This document shows positions 1 to 7,732 of a DNA stretch of 64,000 bases, in pieces. How positions within the stretch are numbered: the first letter of the stretch is position 1; each line of letters opens with the position of its first letter. Source of the stretch: Gemmata massiliana. Its GTDB lineage: Bacteria; Planctomycetota; Planctomycetia; Gemmatales; Gemmataceae. The stretch spans positions 10,003,738-10,067,737 of the forward strand of contig NZ_LR593886.1 of the NCBI RefSeq assembly GCF_901538265.1, written 5' to 3'. The position numbers were made by a program, and so were the translations under genes. Below the pieces are notes generated by a model. That model was not told the DNA's origin and did no database searches. It was given only the letters and a program-made list of their open reading frames with translations.

Positions 1-646
1 GCGGCTCCTTCCGGGAGATCCCGGCGCGCCCGACCGCTTCCATCATCTGCAAATTGACGACGTGCATTTCGTCGATCGTGACCGACCCGTTGTACCCGTG
101 CTTGGAATCGGCCCCGCGCTTGTTGTCCCCGGTCACCACCTGGAGCACGGACTTGCTCGGGAGGTGCGAGATCTGGAGGGACGTCATGTTGATCTTGCAG
201 TCCTCGTCGAGCGCGGGCGACATCTGCACCATGTTGATCGCGTGCGTCTGGGCGATCTTCGCCTGCGTCCCGTCGTGGGCCATCATGTACACCTTCTGGC
301 CCGGCTCGTTGTCGCCGCACAGGAGGTACAGGTTGTACGCCGCGGCGAGGGGCGACTTCCCGTTCTTCTTCGCCGCCCACAACCCCGCGTGCGTGAACCG
401 CCGAATCCACTGATCCCATTCGTCGGACCAGCGCACCCACGAGAACAGCCGCATCAGGAACTCGCGCTGCGCGGGGTACAGCTCGAGCGGTTCGCCCGCC
501 CGATCGCCCTCGTACAGACAGCAGTTCTCCTCAATCCAGCCGCACACGAACTCGCCGCGCTCCCCGTCGAAGCGCATCCCGGCCTTGGCCGCGCGTTCGT
601 CGGCAACCGTGCGAATCCAGTTCTTCGTGTCGCGGTCGATCGTCAT
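1..646 (-). CDS. Phage terminase large subunit (N-terminal part)
   Basis: Reading frame open from an ATG at 646 to the window edge (215 residues seen, no stop), so the C-terminal nuclease half is missing only because the window ends. This is the ATP-driven motor that packages phage DNA into procapsids. A variant Walker A motif (AAKKNGKSPL, residues about 91-100) and a Walker B motif (VTIDEMH, residues about 189-195, with the DE pair) are visible, separated by about 95 residues as in HK97-type large terminases. The ATG overlaps the stop of the upstream small ORF (TAATG), which itself follows the small terminase gene, so the three are probably translated together. The small-terminase/large-terminase order supports the call. 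Confidence 0.9.
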   Translation of the reverse strand, partial: MTIDRDTKNWIRTVADERAAKAGMRFDGERGEFVCGWIEENCCLYEGDRAGEPLELYPAQREFLMRLFSWVRWSDEWDQWIRRFTHAGLWAAKKNGKSPLAAAYNLYLLCGDNEPGQKVYMMAHDGTQAKIAQTHAINMVQMSPALDEDCKINMTSLQISHLPSKSVLQVVTGDNKRGADSKHGYNGSVTIDEMHVVNLQMMEAVGRAGISRKEP

Positions 647-837
647 TACTTCCCCTCGCGCGGGCGCATCACGTCGTAAGGCACCTTCTCGAAACAGAGC
701 ACCGAGCGGACGTGTACCGCCGCCTCGGTGTCTGTCGCCCACGGGTGCCGAAACGCGAACACGGTGCCCGCGATGACCGCGTAGAGGAACGCGACCGCGG
801 GAACACACGACACGATTTGTTTCACCCGGCGCATCAC
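646..837 (-). CDS. Small single-span membrane protein between the terminase genes
   Basis: A 63-residue protein whose N-terminal region (residues about 8-28, VSCVPAVAFLYAVIAGTVFAF) is a hydrophobic segment after a basic start, so it is probably a membrane-anchored or exported peptide. Its start overlaps the end of the small terminase gene by four bases (ATGA) and its stop overlaps the large terminase start by one base, so it sits in a tight packaging operon and is likely a real gene. I do not recognise a family; a role in lysis or packaging would be a guess. Confidence 0.6.
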   Translation of the reverse strand: MMRRVKQIVSCVPAVAFLYAVIAGTVFAFRHPWATDTEAAVHVRSVLCFEKVPYDVMRPREGK

Positions 838-1307
838 TTCTTTCCCTTCTTCGGCGGCCCGGCCTTGTCGAGCGCCGTCTTCGGCCGGGTCGCGACCTTC
901 GCTTTCGCCGGTCCGGTCGCCTCGACGTGCAACTGCGCCCGGTCCGCGGGCGTCAGCCCGAATCGCTTCGCCAACCGGTCGAACGTCGCCGCGGCCGTGC
1001 TCGCCGCGTTCATCAGCCGGCCGTATTCGAGCGTGCCCGGCTTGGCCTTATCGAGCACCTCACCGACGCGCTGAATCCGCGCCCACCAACGGCACAGCTC
1101 GGCGAGCTGCTCGGCGTCCCGGTCCCGAACGATCCCCGCGAGGACAGCAACGACCCGATCCCAACACTGACTCGCCGGCCCCTTGAGATCGGCCGGTTTC
1201 GTGGGCAGTGCGACTGCTCCCGAGTCGTCGGGCTTCGTCCCGTGACGATCGGCGCGATACGTCCCGTCGAGCACATGCTTCTCGATCGGCTTCCGGTGTC
1301 GTCCCAT
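834..1307 (-). CDS. Phage terminase small subunit, P27-like family
   Basis: A 157-residue protein starting MGRHRKPIEKHVLDGTYR, the typical opening of P27-family small terminases, which recognise the packaging site on phage DNA and recruit the large subunit. The chosen start at 1307 follows that family opening; an upstream in-frame start at 1343 would add 12 residues that do not look conserved. A basic, proline- and lysine-rich C-terminus (AGPPKKGKK) ends the protein. It lies two genes upstream of the large terminase and overlaps the small membrane-protein ORF by four bases. Confidence 0.85.
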   Translation of the reverse strand: MGRHRKPIEKHVLDGTYRADRHGTKPDDSGAVALPTKPADLKGPASQCWDRVVAVLAGIVRDRDAEQLAELCRWWARIQRVGEVLDKAKPGTLEYGRLMNAASTAAATFDRLAKRFGLTPADRAQLHVEATGPAKAKVATRPKTALDKAGPPKKGKK

Positions 1308-1453
1308 ATTCCCGAGCACCTCATTCGGGCCACCGCCCGGCACCGTCCCGGACGAAAAATGCCTCAGAATTTCGCCACGAAATATGCGAAGGGGGCCATG
1401 CGGTACTTTCGCCTCTGGGGGATGTCGGCAAACCCCCTACCCTCTGGCAAGTG

Positions 1454-1780
1454 TCAGGGCGACGCCCCTCGGTTCTTGGCGTGCCGGTCACGCGCGGACC
1501 GTGAGTTGTGGCACGACGTGCAGAGCGAACGGAAGTTCGTTTCGTCGTAACCACGCGGTCCCAGCGGGCCGAGGCCGTCGATGTGGTCCACACACGTTGC
1601 GGCCTCGATCCGCCCGCGCTCGGCGCACAGCACACACGTCGGGTGTTGCTGCAAGTACAGCTTGGACACCTTTGACCATCGAGCGGTGTACCCACGTTCG
1701 TGCCGAGTGCCCCGGGCCGCACTGGTGGGGCGCGGCTGGGGCTTCGGGTTGGGGCGGTACTGCTTGGGTCGGCTTGGCAT
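1454..1780 (-). CDS. HNH endonuclease
   Basis: A 108-residue protein with a basic, proline-rich N-terminus followed by an HNH nuclease fold: paired cysteines (CVLC, residues about 49-52), the central VDHIDG motif (about 64-69) and a second pair with the terminal CTSCHNSRSA (about 88-97). These residues match zinc-stabilised HNH enzymes of tailed phages. In HK97-like phages an HNH protein beside the terminase genes stimulates terminase cutting; the position next to small and large terminase genes supports the same role here. Confidence 0.88.
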   Translation of the reverse strand: MPSRPKQYRPNPKPQPRPTSAARGTRHERGYTARWSKVSKLYLQQHPTCVLCAERGRIEAATCVDHIDGLGPLGPRGYDETNFRSLCTSCHNSRSARDRHAKNRGASP

Positions 1781-1998
1781 TGCCGAATTCTACACAATAG
1801 GTTGTGACGATTCGATATCAGAAATCGATCGCTAAAGCCAATTGATCGGGAACGGACGTGCTTGGACCGGTTCCGGGCGGTAGAATGTGCGCGTTCTCGT
1901 GGTTGGTTTAGCTCGTCGCTCTGCGACAGGCTGATGTTGCGTCAGCCGAGCACATTCCACCACACTCGTCGCGAGGAACGCTGTTCCAGCACCGCTTA

Positions 1999-2083
1999 CG
2001 CCCTCCGGGATAACTCCGGCATTTGGTGCTGGTGCAACCTCACGAATCGTGGTTCCCAAATGCCGGAGTTATCCCGGAGGGCG
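1999..2083. repeat. 28-bp perfect inverted repeat with 29-base spacer
   Basis: Arms at 1999-2026 and 2056-2083 are exact reverse complements (28 bp), separated by 29 bases. It lies in the 424-base gene-free interval 1781-2204 between the HNH gene and a response regulator. Neither side ends in a T-run, so a simple rho-independent terminator is not the best reading; a processed RNA structure or a small non-autonomous palindromic element are alternatives. I see no coding signal in the interval. Confidence 0.75.
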
Positions 2084-2140
2084 GCAGTGCCGTGAGCGTT
2101 CCGCGCCCCAGGTCGGGAAGTACACACCACGGGAACAGAG

Positions 2141-2166
2141 CGGGCCAGGGATTGCTCCCTGGCCCG
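2141..2166 (-). terminator. Hairpin downstream of response regulator gene
   Basis: An 11-bp perfect stem with a TTGC loop (arms 2141-2151 and 2156-2166) lies 39 bases beyond the stop of the minus-strand response regulator. The T-tract after it on the minus strand is weak (CTCTGTTCC), so it may be a poor or rho-assisted terminator. Confidence 0.5.
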
Positions 2167-2204
2167 TGTCGTTTGGTGTGGCGGTCGCGCAAAACAGGAA
2201 ACGA

Positions 2205-2627
2205 TTAGCCGACCGAAGCCCATGCGCACGAACACGTCCGCCTCTCGCTTGCTTGGCGCAGCACGTTCGCCATTGCGTTCATGTCCAGTGGCTTGGCCAA
2301 TAGGTAGTTGAACCCGGCCTCGTGGCATTCGACCTCAATCTCGGGTCCCGTTAGCCCGGTCACCGCCACGAGGACTGCATGGGGGACTTGCTCGCGAATC
2401 CAGAGCCCTAGACTGAACCCGTCCATCCACGGCATCGCCAGGTCCGTGAAGACCACGTCCGGGCGCACTTCGGATGCCAACTCGACCGCGACGAACCCGT
2501 TGTACGCAACACGGGTACTGTACCCGTAAAGGGAGATTAGTTCTGCCAAACTGTCGGCTGCATCTCGCTCATCGTCCACAATCAGAACGGAAAGCGCGCG
2601 GTCGCCCGCAGAAAACGTATCGACCAT
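2205..2627 (-). CDS. Stand-alone response-regulator receiver protein (cargo)
   Basis: A 140-residue protein that is only a CheY-like receiver domain. The acidic pair is at residues 18-19 (VDDE), the phospho-acceptor aspartate at 62 (FTDLAMPWMDG), the conserved Thr near 90 and the Lys at 112 (AKPLD). No output domain is present, so it would act by docking to a partner when phosphorylated. A second receiver gene lies just upstream, with about 100 bases between them. No histidine kinase is seen in the prophage, so it may tap into host phosphorelays. Confidence 0.88.
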   Translation of the reverse strand: MVDTFSAGDRALSVLIVDDERDAADSLAELISLYGYSTRVAYNGFVAVELASEVRPDVVFTDLAMPWMDGFSLGLWIREQVPHAVLVAVTGLTGPEIEVECHEAGFNYLLAKPLDMNAMANVLRQASERRTCSCAWASVG

Positions 2628-2728
2628 GTTTAAGTCCGTTGCGAACCGTGGGATACGGTCATCGTAGCCAGCGAGACGGTGAACGCAAGCACGAACGGTG
2701 CTTCTTCCCTGCGGGAGCCGAAAGGCAC

Positions 2729-3160
2729 CTAGGAATGCCGGTTTCGGTCACCAGCATCCCCGAGTGCCAGCGCGACCGCACGATCAAGTTGTCCCATTGC
2801 GACCGGCTTGCCAATGACCGCACTGGCCCCCCGGGCAATCAGCTCACCCGATGTGTAAGGGCCGATCTCACCGGACAGGAACACACACGGTAGGCCAGGA
2901 ACTAGGACACGCAGCGCGTCCATCGTAGTCGGGCCGTCCATCACCGGCATTCTCACGTCCAGCACGGCCGCAGCAATCCCTCTCTCTCTTGCCTGCAGGA
3001 TGTCCACGCCTTCCGCTCCGCTCCCCGCTAGGACCGGGGTATACCCGAGCCGTGTGAGCATGGCGCCGAGCACCCCACGAACTAAAGCTTCATCGTCCAC
3101 AACAAGAACTGCTATGGGGGTGGAACTGCACATAACTCGCCTCAGAATGGGGCGCGCCAT
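2729..3160 (-). CDS. Second stand-alone response-regulator receiver protein (cargo)
   Basis: A 143-residue receiver-only protein with the acidic pair at residues 22-23, phospho-acceptor Asp at 68 (LDVRMPVMDG), a Ser in the switch position (FLSGEIG) and Lys at 118 (IGKPV). Its start could also be the Met at residue 10. It faces away from the small plus-strand ORF at 3334, sharing a 173-base AT-richer intergenic region. Sequence similarity to the neighbouring receiver is limited to family motifs, so they are not a recent duplication. Confidence 0.85.
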   Translation of the reverse strand: MARPILRRVMCSSTPIAVLVVDDEALVRGVLGAMLTRLGYTPVLAGSGAEGVDILQARERGIAAAVLDVRMPVMDGPTTMDALRVLVPGLPCVFLSGEIGPYTSGELIARGASAVIGKPVAMGQLDRAVALALGDAGDRNRHS

Positions 3161-3333
3161 GAGTCGGCATATTCCAGACCATTAACTCGGATTATCAGCA
3201 ACCAGTTTGCAAAGCTTTGCACCTCCTGTTAGTCACGGCACAAATTGAGAAGAGAAACAGGCACCAAGCCACAATTGGTACAAAAAATGCTCCGAAACAT
3301 AAAGCAAGTAATTAGCTTCTAGGGAGCGAAACC

Positions 3334-3513
3334 ATGCAAACCGACGATGGTGATCGTTCAGGCGCTAACGAAACCACACCCCAAGACAATAAAGAGTTTG
3401 TGGAGCTGCAGCTCCGGCTACTGGCACGGGTACATGAAGTTGCTCAACGGATTAAGGCCCGGATCCAGACCACGCTCGGCGAGCCCCCGGAGGAGCCGCC
3501 GCTCACTGTTTAG
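3334..3513 (+). CDS. Small hypothetical protein, 59 residues
   Basis: An ORF from ATG 3334 to TAG 3513 preceded by a good ribosome-binding site (AGGGAG, 7 bases upstream of the ATG). The protein is acidic at both ends with a central amphipathic helix (about residues 20-46, rich in Leu, Arg and Val) and a proline-rich tail (EPPEEPPLTV). The helix could mediate dimerisation or partner binding. No family recognised. It is transcribed away from the receiver gene at 2729-3160 and converges with the gene at 3529-4152. Confidence 0.5.
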   Translation: MQTDDGDRSGANETTPQDNKEFVELQLRLLARVHEVAQRIKARIQTTLGEPPEEPPLTV

Positions 3514-3528
3514 AACAATGGGCTGCCG

Positions 3529-4152
3529 CTATTCCTTTCCCAGCACCAGGTCCACAACCCAGCACCCGCGCACGTGCGGCCCGGAACCGCGGCAGTGATC
3601 GAGCACATCGGCGCTATCGCAGCCCGCGTCCTGGAGCGCGTCCGCCAGGATCGGCATCGCGCCGAAGTCCCGTGACTCGTACATCTGCGACGCGAGCGCG
3701 ACAGCGGTGGAGCTGCGCCACGAAGAATAGAAAGGCGCCGGGCGAAACGGGTTCCCGAAGGCGTCACGGATCAGGTCCGCGAGCCACCGCTGCGTAGCCG
3801 GTTCCTCGTCCATCGCCCAATGAACCGTGTACATAGCAGAGGTAAAAGCGTCGCCGGAACAGAAGCCATGTTCCATTGAGACGGATCGGCGCGTGAGTTC
3901 GTGCGCGGACGGTGCCAGCTTCAGTGCCCCGAACGCCTCAACGACGGTGCCCCGGTCCGCTGTACCTTCGGCCCACTGTTCGGTCGCGCGCACCAGCGCG
4001 TCAGCCCCGCACTGGGTCATAAAAAGGCGGTTCCGACGGCAGCACGCGCACGCGACCAGCCGCAGCTTCCGGTCCGGTACGCACTTCCGCAGGTGGACGA
4101 GCATCCCCGCCGGGTTCGGTACCGTGTCCCCCAACCACTCCCCTTCGGTCAT
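3529..4152 (-). CDS. Gemmata paralogous family protein ('ACACCRR' family), function unknown
   Basis: A 207-residue protein of a family I associate with multi-copy paralogues in Gemmata-type genomes: it begins MTEGEWL, contains DRKLRLVACACCRRNR near residues 27-42 and ends with ADALQDAGCDSADVLDHCR and VRGCWVVDLVLGKE. The cysteine-rich ACACCRR and the C-terminal Cys/His residues suggest a metal site, but this is inference. Finding a host-family gene inside the prophage suggests capture of host DNA. No enzyme motif is visible. Confidence 0.65.
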   Translation of the reverse strand: MTEGEWLGDTVPNPAGMLVHLRKCVPDRKLRLVACACCRRNRLFMTQCGADALVRATEQWAEGTADRGTVVEAFGALKLAPSAHELTRRSVSMEHGFCSGDAFTSAMYTVHWAMDEEPATQRWLADLIRDAFGNPFRPAPFYSSWRSSTAVALASQMYESRDFGAMPILADALQDAGCDSADVLDHCRGSGPHVRGCWVVDLVLGKE

Positions 4153-4723
4153 CGGTCACCCCCCTGGAACCGCTTTCAGCATGACCGATCCGGCGCCTGG
4201 TGCAAGCTCGGGTGTCCTCCATCCGCTACTCTGTGTGCGAGCCCGACTGTTCCCCGTGGGGTGCCCCTGGGTCCGGACCCGGGGAAGGACCCGGGAGCCA
4301 AATTCCGGCGTCATTCTGGGACCGGCCACATCGTCCACGAAGTAGATCTTCCACTCAGCGTCGTCGGTGATGTCGCATTCTGAATGAGCCGCCAGAAGGC
4401 TTCGAGCCGCCGCACAAGGTGAATGCTGCGTAAACTGTTAAAATCCAAGTGATTGCGCCAATTGCCTTTAAGCGGGCCGCTTTGTTAGCCCGATTTTGAT
4501 TGAATCAAATTGAGTGCCATGCTATCTATAGTGGTGTTGGGCCTTTACCTGGTCCAAACAACAGACACTAGTGGGTTGGTAGTCGTGTCGTCGAGCACTC
4601 GACTAATCGGCTAGGGAACAAGAAATAGACCTCACCCATGAACGGCTCGGTACCCCCGAGCCCCGTGTTGGAGTAATGGAACCTTGGCTAAGGCGAAGCT
4701 AATTAGCTTCGCCTTAGCTGTTT
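4153..4723. other. 571-base interval without a convincing gene
   Basis: Short ORFs here lack ribosome-binding sites and family features. The right half (about 4430-4720) is clearly AT-richer than its surroundings. Apart from the 30-bp palindrome at 4688-4717 I see nothing coding. Confidence 0.5.
4688..4717. terminator. Perfect 30-bp palindrome followed by T-run on the plus strand
   Basis: Positions 4688-4717 read identically on both strands, allowing a 13-bp stem with a 4-base loop. It lies just 6 bases beyond the stop of the DUF3800 gene. A T-run (CTGTTTTT) follows on the plus strand, which would terminate rightward transcription; on the minus strand no T-run follows. It may shield the DUF3800 gene from antisense reading, or act as a terminator for an unseen rightward transcript. 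Confidence 0.55.
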
Positions 4724-5371
4724 TTAGGGCCATGTTTTGCACCCATCAAGCCGCTTTGACTCTATCAAGCGATAGAGATCGCGTTCACCTTCGTAATTCT
4801 GTTTCGCTGCCCCACATACCATGTCTGCCAGTTGGACCAAATTGTCCGACTCGGCTCGCTCAGTAGACACTTTCTTAACAAGCCGAGCTTTCGGGTTTCG
4901 AACCGAAGCGTAGGCGGTAAACCCCCTCCGGATGAGCTCGATGTAGTCCCCGTTATTGTGGTAGTGGACCGTGACTCGCTCTTTCAGAGGTGATCCTTTG
5001 GACCCTTCAGCAATATGATAGTATTCGACTAGTGAAGCCGTTACTCCACCTACGACGGAATTTACAATCAGTTCTCGGGACAGATTCTCCCCTTTGGCTT
5101 CCGCTCGCCTCTTTTCAGCCGTACATACGGCGAACTTAAAGTTCTGCCCGCTCACCCCCCGCAGAAACGCCTTTCGCATTTCCGGGGAGATTTCAGCGAA
5201 ATGGAAAACGAACCCTGCCCGCACGTTTTCGGCGCGTCGCACTTCGTCAATGACAACGCGGCACGCTTGTGCCTCTTCGATCGTCTCGAACCATACAGCA
5301 GCGAAATGAAAGTGGTCTGAAGATTTCGGGCCACTGCCGAAATCACCTGACTCGTCACAAAAGGTTGGCAT
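4724..5371 (-). CDS. DUF3800 domain protein
   Basis: A 215-residue protein with the DUF3800 signature: an N-terminal DESGDFG motif (residues 6-12) that opens the first strand of an RNase H-like fold, and a C-terminal LVQLADMVCGAA motif (about 179-190). The conserved acidic residues suggest a metal-dependent nuclease-like core, but no activity is established for most members. DUF3800 genes are common in mobile elements and near defence genes. It is encoded divergently from the membrane protein at 5814, with 440 bases between them. Confidence 0.85.
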   Translation of the reverse strand: MPTFCDESGDFGSGPKSSDHFHFAAVWFETIEEAQACRVVIDEVRRAENVRAGFVFHFAEISPEMRKAFLRGVSGQNFKFAVCTAEKRRAEAKGENLSRELIVNSVVGGVTASLVEYYHIAEGSKGSPLKERVTVHYHNNGDYIELIRRGFTAYASVRNPKARLVKKVSTERAESDNLVQLADMVCGAAKQNYEGERDLYRLIESKRLDGCKTWP

Positions 5372-5813
5372 TTCCAGTAAACCTTTGTCTCATGCTGAAG
5401 AGCACGGTGCCGTCGCTCGCCGAACGTTGCACATCGAAGAGCTGCCTCAGGATTGCGACTGCGCGGGTTGTAGCAACAATATGCGTTAGGCATTTTCACT
5501 TGTACCCAACCCTGCACTTGATCGGCAGACGAAGTCACCGGAACACCACCAAGATTTATCGCGCGCCCTAGGGCGCCCGATGAGCCTCCGGAACAACCGC
5601 TACAAACCCCCTAAATTCGCGCAAAAATGTACGCTTCCTTGGTTTTCCGCTTAATATTCTTCGCCATTCCCATTCCAAACGCCTCGGTGAGACGTCACAC
5701 TATTCCCTCCAGGTGGCTGAAGGAGGATGCTCATCGTTTCGGAATTTGTTCATGCCTATTCGTCAAGTAAAATATCTAACGTGATTTAGCGCAACTCTAG
5801 ACGCGGAGCATAT
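5372..5813. other. 442-base divergent intergenic region
   Basis: Lies between two divergently transcribed cargo genes and must hold both promoters. It contains a short palindrome GCGCCCTAGGGCGC near 5564-5577 and is AT-rich towards 5640-5800. No ORF with a ribosome-binding site was seen. Confidence 0.4.
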
Positions 5814-6605
5814 ATGCGCCCAAAGCTCTCTTTGCTATTCGTGCTGCTCATTATGGTCGGGATTTTCGCGGGTGTGAGTCCCGCGGATGCGGTGGGCGCC
5901 GAGGCGGACACTAAGCCCGAGGCCAAGAAGGACGAGGCGGGTGAAATCGGTTCGCGTGCACTGTGGGCAAAGATTATTGAGCAGCTTGTGGCTTTACTGA
6001 AGGGGCTGGCGTGGCCAGCGGCGGCCGTTCTCATCGCCTGGTGGTATCGGAAGGAAATCCGGTCACTATTGCGTCGGCTCAAGAAGCTCAAGGCCGGCGG
6101 ATTGGAGGCGGAAATTACCGACAATCTGGCAAAGGCGAAGGCAGCGGCAGACGATGCAGGGCTCCCACCCCCACCAGACGCTCCACCAACATCGCCCCCG
6201 ATCGTTGTGTCAGAAGAAGAAGGAGAGGCCGCCATCGCCCGGTCCGCCGAGAAAGCGAAGGCGCTCGGGCAGATCTCTGGCCCAGCTGCAATCCTCGAAA
6301 TGTGGACTGAGGTGGAATTCGCTGTGAACGCGATGTACCGTAATGTACGCGGACGTAACCCACGTACCTTGAATGACCTGCAGCACTTCCTGCGGCAACT
6401 TGAGCATGACTCGAAAGTCTCTCCAGAGATCGTGGCAGTCTTCAACGAACTCCGGAAGATTAGGACCAGGGCTGTGCACATGCCGGAGGAACGCAACAAA
6501 CTTGGAAAAGAGCGAGTGGAAGAATACATCGTCCTCTGTGCGCGGCTAATCCGTCAGCTCCTCCAAGTGGCTAAGACGCTGCCCCCAGAGCCGAAGCCAT
6601 CGTAA
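5814..6605 (+). CDS. Membrane protein with DUF4145-like C-terminal domain
   Basis: A 263-residue protein with an N-terminal hydrophobic signal or anchor (residues about 5-26, ending near ADA), a second hydrophobic span (about 57-78, ending WWYRKE), a charged helix and a proline-rich linker (about 118-130), then a helical C-terminal domain (about 150-255). The segment FNELRKIRTRAVHMPEE resembles the 'xLRxxRNxxVH' core of DUF4145, a domain frequent in nuclease-type defence proteins. It runs opposite to most prophage genes, as cargo genes often do. The DUF4145 link is by motif only; a host membrane sensor role is equally possible. Confidence 0.55.
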   Translation: MRPKLSLLFVLLIMVGIFAGVSPADAVGAEADTKPEAKKDEAGEIGSRALWAKIIEQLVALLKGLAWPAAAVLIAWWYRKEIRSLLRRLKKLKAGGLEAEITDNLAKAKAAADDAGLPPPPDAPPTSPPIVVSEEEGEAAIARSAEKAKALGQISGPAAILEMWTEVEFAVNAMYRNVRGRNPRTLNDLQHFLRQLEHDSKVSPEIVAVFNELRKIRTRAVHMPEERNKLGKERVEEYIVLCARLIRQLLQVAKTLPPEPKPS

Positions 6606-6633
6606 CTCCACAGTGCCGACCGAGAACTTTCCT

Positions 6634-7155
6634 TCATCCAGGAGCTCGGATCGGAATTGACCGGATCTTCGCCAACGGCTGATCCACCTTGAGCGCGTCC
6701 CGGACCCGCTCAAATACCTCGGGCTCGAACACCTCGAACCACTGCACGAAGCCGCGGTTGAACTCGAGGTCCACGCGGTACCAGTTCACCGCCCCGTCAT
6801 CGGGCTTCACGTGCATGACCATTGCCAGCTCGATCGTGCGGCCCGAGCGGTACCATTCGTAGTCCCGCTGTCTCTCTTCCGCGGCCGGGGTGTTGGCGTA
6901 CCACTTCGGCACGTGCAGCCCGAGCGTCAGGGGCACGAGCCGATGCCAGTGCTCCGCGATCCATCGGTAAGCCTTCCGCGGCATGAGCCCGGACGCATGG
7001 TTCCGCTTCTCGCACGACGCGCGGATAAACTCCGCGGTCGCCGTGTCGCGGTCGGATTCGGCGCGCTCGTCGAGCCAGTCGGCGAACACCAGGCGGGGAG
7101 TGTCGCCGTCGAGCTGGTTCCGGATCGCGGCGAGGAGTGCGGCTCGCTCGCTCAT
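6634..7155 (-). CDS. TIGR02996 (repeat-companion) domain protein in the phage operon
   Basis: A 173-residue protein opening with the TIGR02996 motif (ALLAAIRNQLDGDTPRLVFA then DWLDER, residues about 5-31), a domain expanded in Gemmata and of unknown function. The rest (about 60-173) has the usual layout of these proteins, with aromatic-rich segments and a closing hydrophilic tail, and no leucine-rich repeats. Its start overlaps the stop of the VRR-NUC gene by four bases (ATGA), so it is translated with a phage nuclease. A host-type domain built into the replication operon is unusual. Confidence 0.8.
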   Translation of the reverse strand: MSERAALLAAIRNQLDGDTPRLVFADWLDERAESDRDTATAEFIRASCEKRNHASGLMPRKAYRWIAEHWHRLVPLTLGLHVPKWYANTPAAEERQRDYEWYRSGRTIELAMVMHVKPDDGAVNWYRVDLEFNRGFVQWFEVFEPEVFERVRDALKVDQPLAKIRSIPIRAPG

Positions 7156-7559
7156 GCCGCGCTCCCTTGCTCGCTCGGCTTGGTCGGGTCGTATTTATTC
7201 ACGATGTCGTAACCCGCCGCCATCAGCCCCGCCCGCACCTCGTCAATCGACGTGGCCACGAACGCGAGCCCGCCCCGTGCCAGTACGCGATCACGGTGCG
7301 CGGCTTGCTTCGCCTTTCGCAGGCGGTCGGTGGTATCCCGCCCCGGCTTCTTGAACTCCAGCGACAGAAACCGACCGCCCGGAAGACAAATCAGCGTGTC
7401 GCTGCACCCTTCCTCGGAGTTGAAAGGGATGTAACGCTTACCCCTTTGGGCCGCCCCGGAGTTGGTGCGAATAACCAGCGCCCCCCACCACTCCAGCCAC
7501 GCCACACACGACGCCTGCACTTCTTTTTCCAGCGTCTTCGTAATTCGAGCGCCGCCCAT
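7152..7559 (-). CDS. VRR-NUC domain nuclease
   Basis: A 135-residue stand-alone VRR-NUC protein of the PD-(D/E)XK superfamily. The pattern GCSDTLICLP (Asp about 54) followed by LSLEFKKPG (Glu 68, Lys 70) and a downstream KQAAH gives the expected catalytic acidic residues, lysine and glutamine. Such phage proteins are thought to act on branched DNA during replication or recombination. The start at 7559 was chosen for its upstream AAAGGG site; the reading frame is open further upstream but that extension is low-complexity. The preceding RdgC-like gene ends at 7733. Confidence 0.85.
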   Translation of the reverse strand: MGGARITKTLEKEVQASCVAWLEWWGALVIRTNSGAAQRGKRYIPFNSEEGCSDTLICLPGGRFLSLEFKKPGRDTTDRLRKAKQAAHRDRVLARGGLAFVATSIDEVRAGLMAAGYDIVNKYDPTKPSEQGSAA

Positions 7560-7732
7560 CGTGTTGCCCTTTCGTGTGTCAAAGAAACCCGGGCGGCCGG
7601 TGAGGGGAGCACGGGGCAGCGCTCGGCCCGATCTTGCAGCGGGTGACCACCCCGCCCGTGCCCCGGCGCGTCGCTTATCGCGCCAGTTCCCCGCAACGCA
7701 TCCACCGCCCGGGTTGTGCGCGAGTGGATCGC

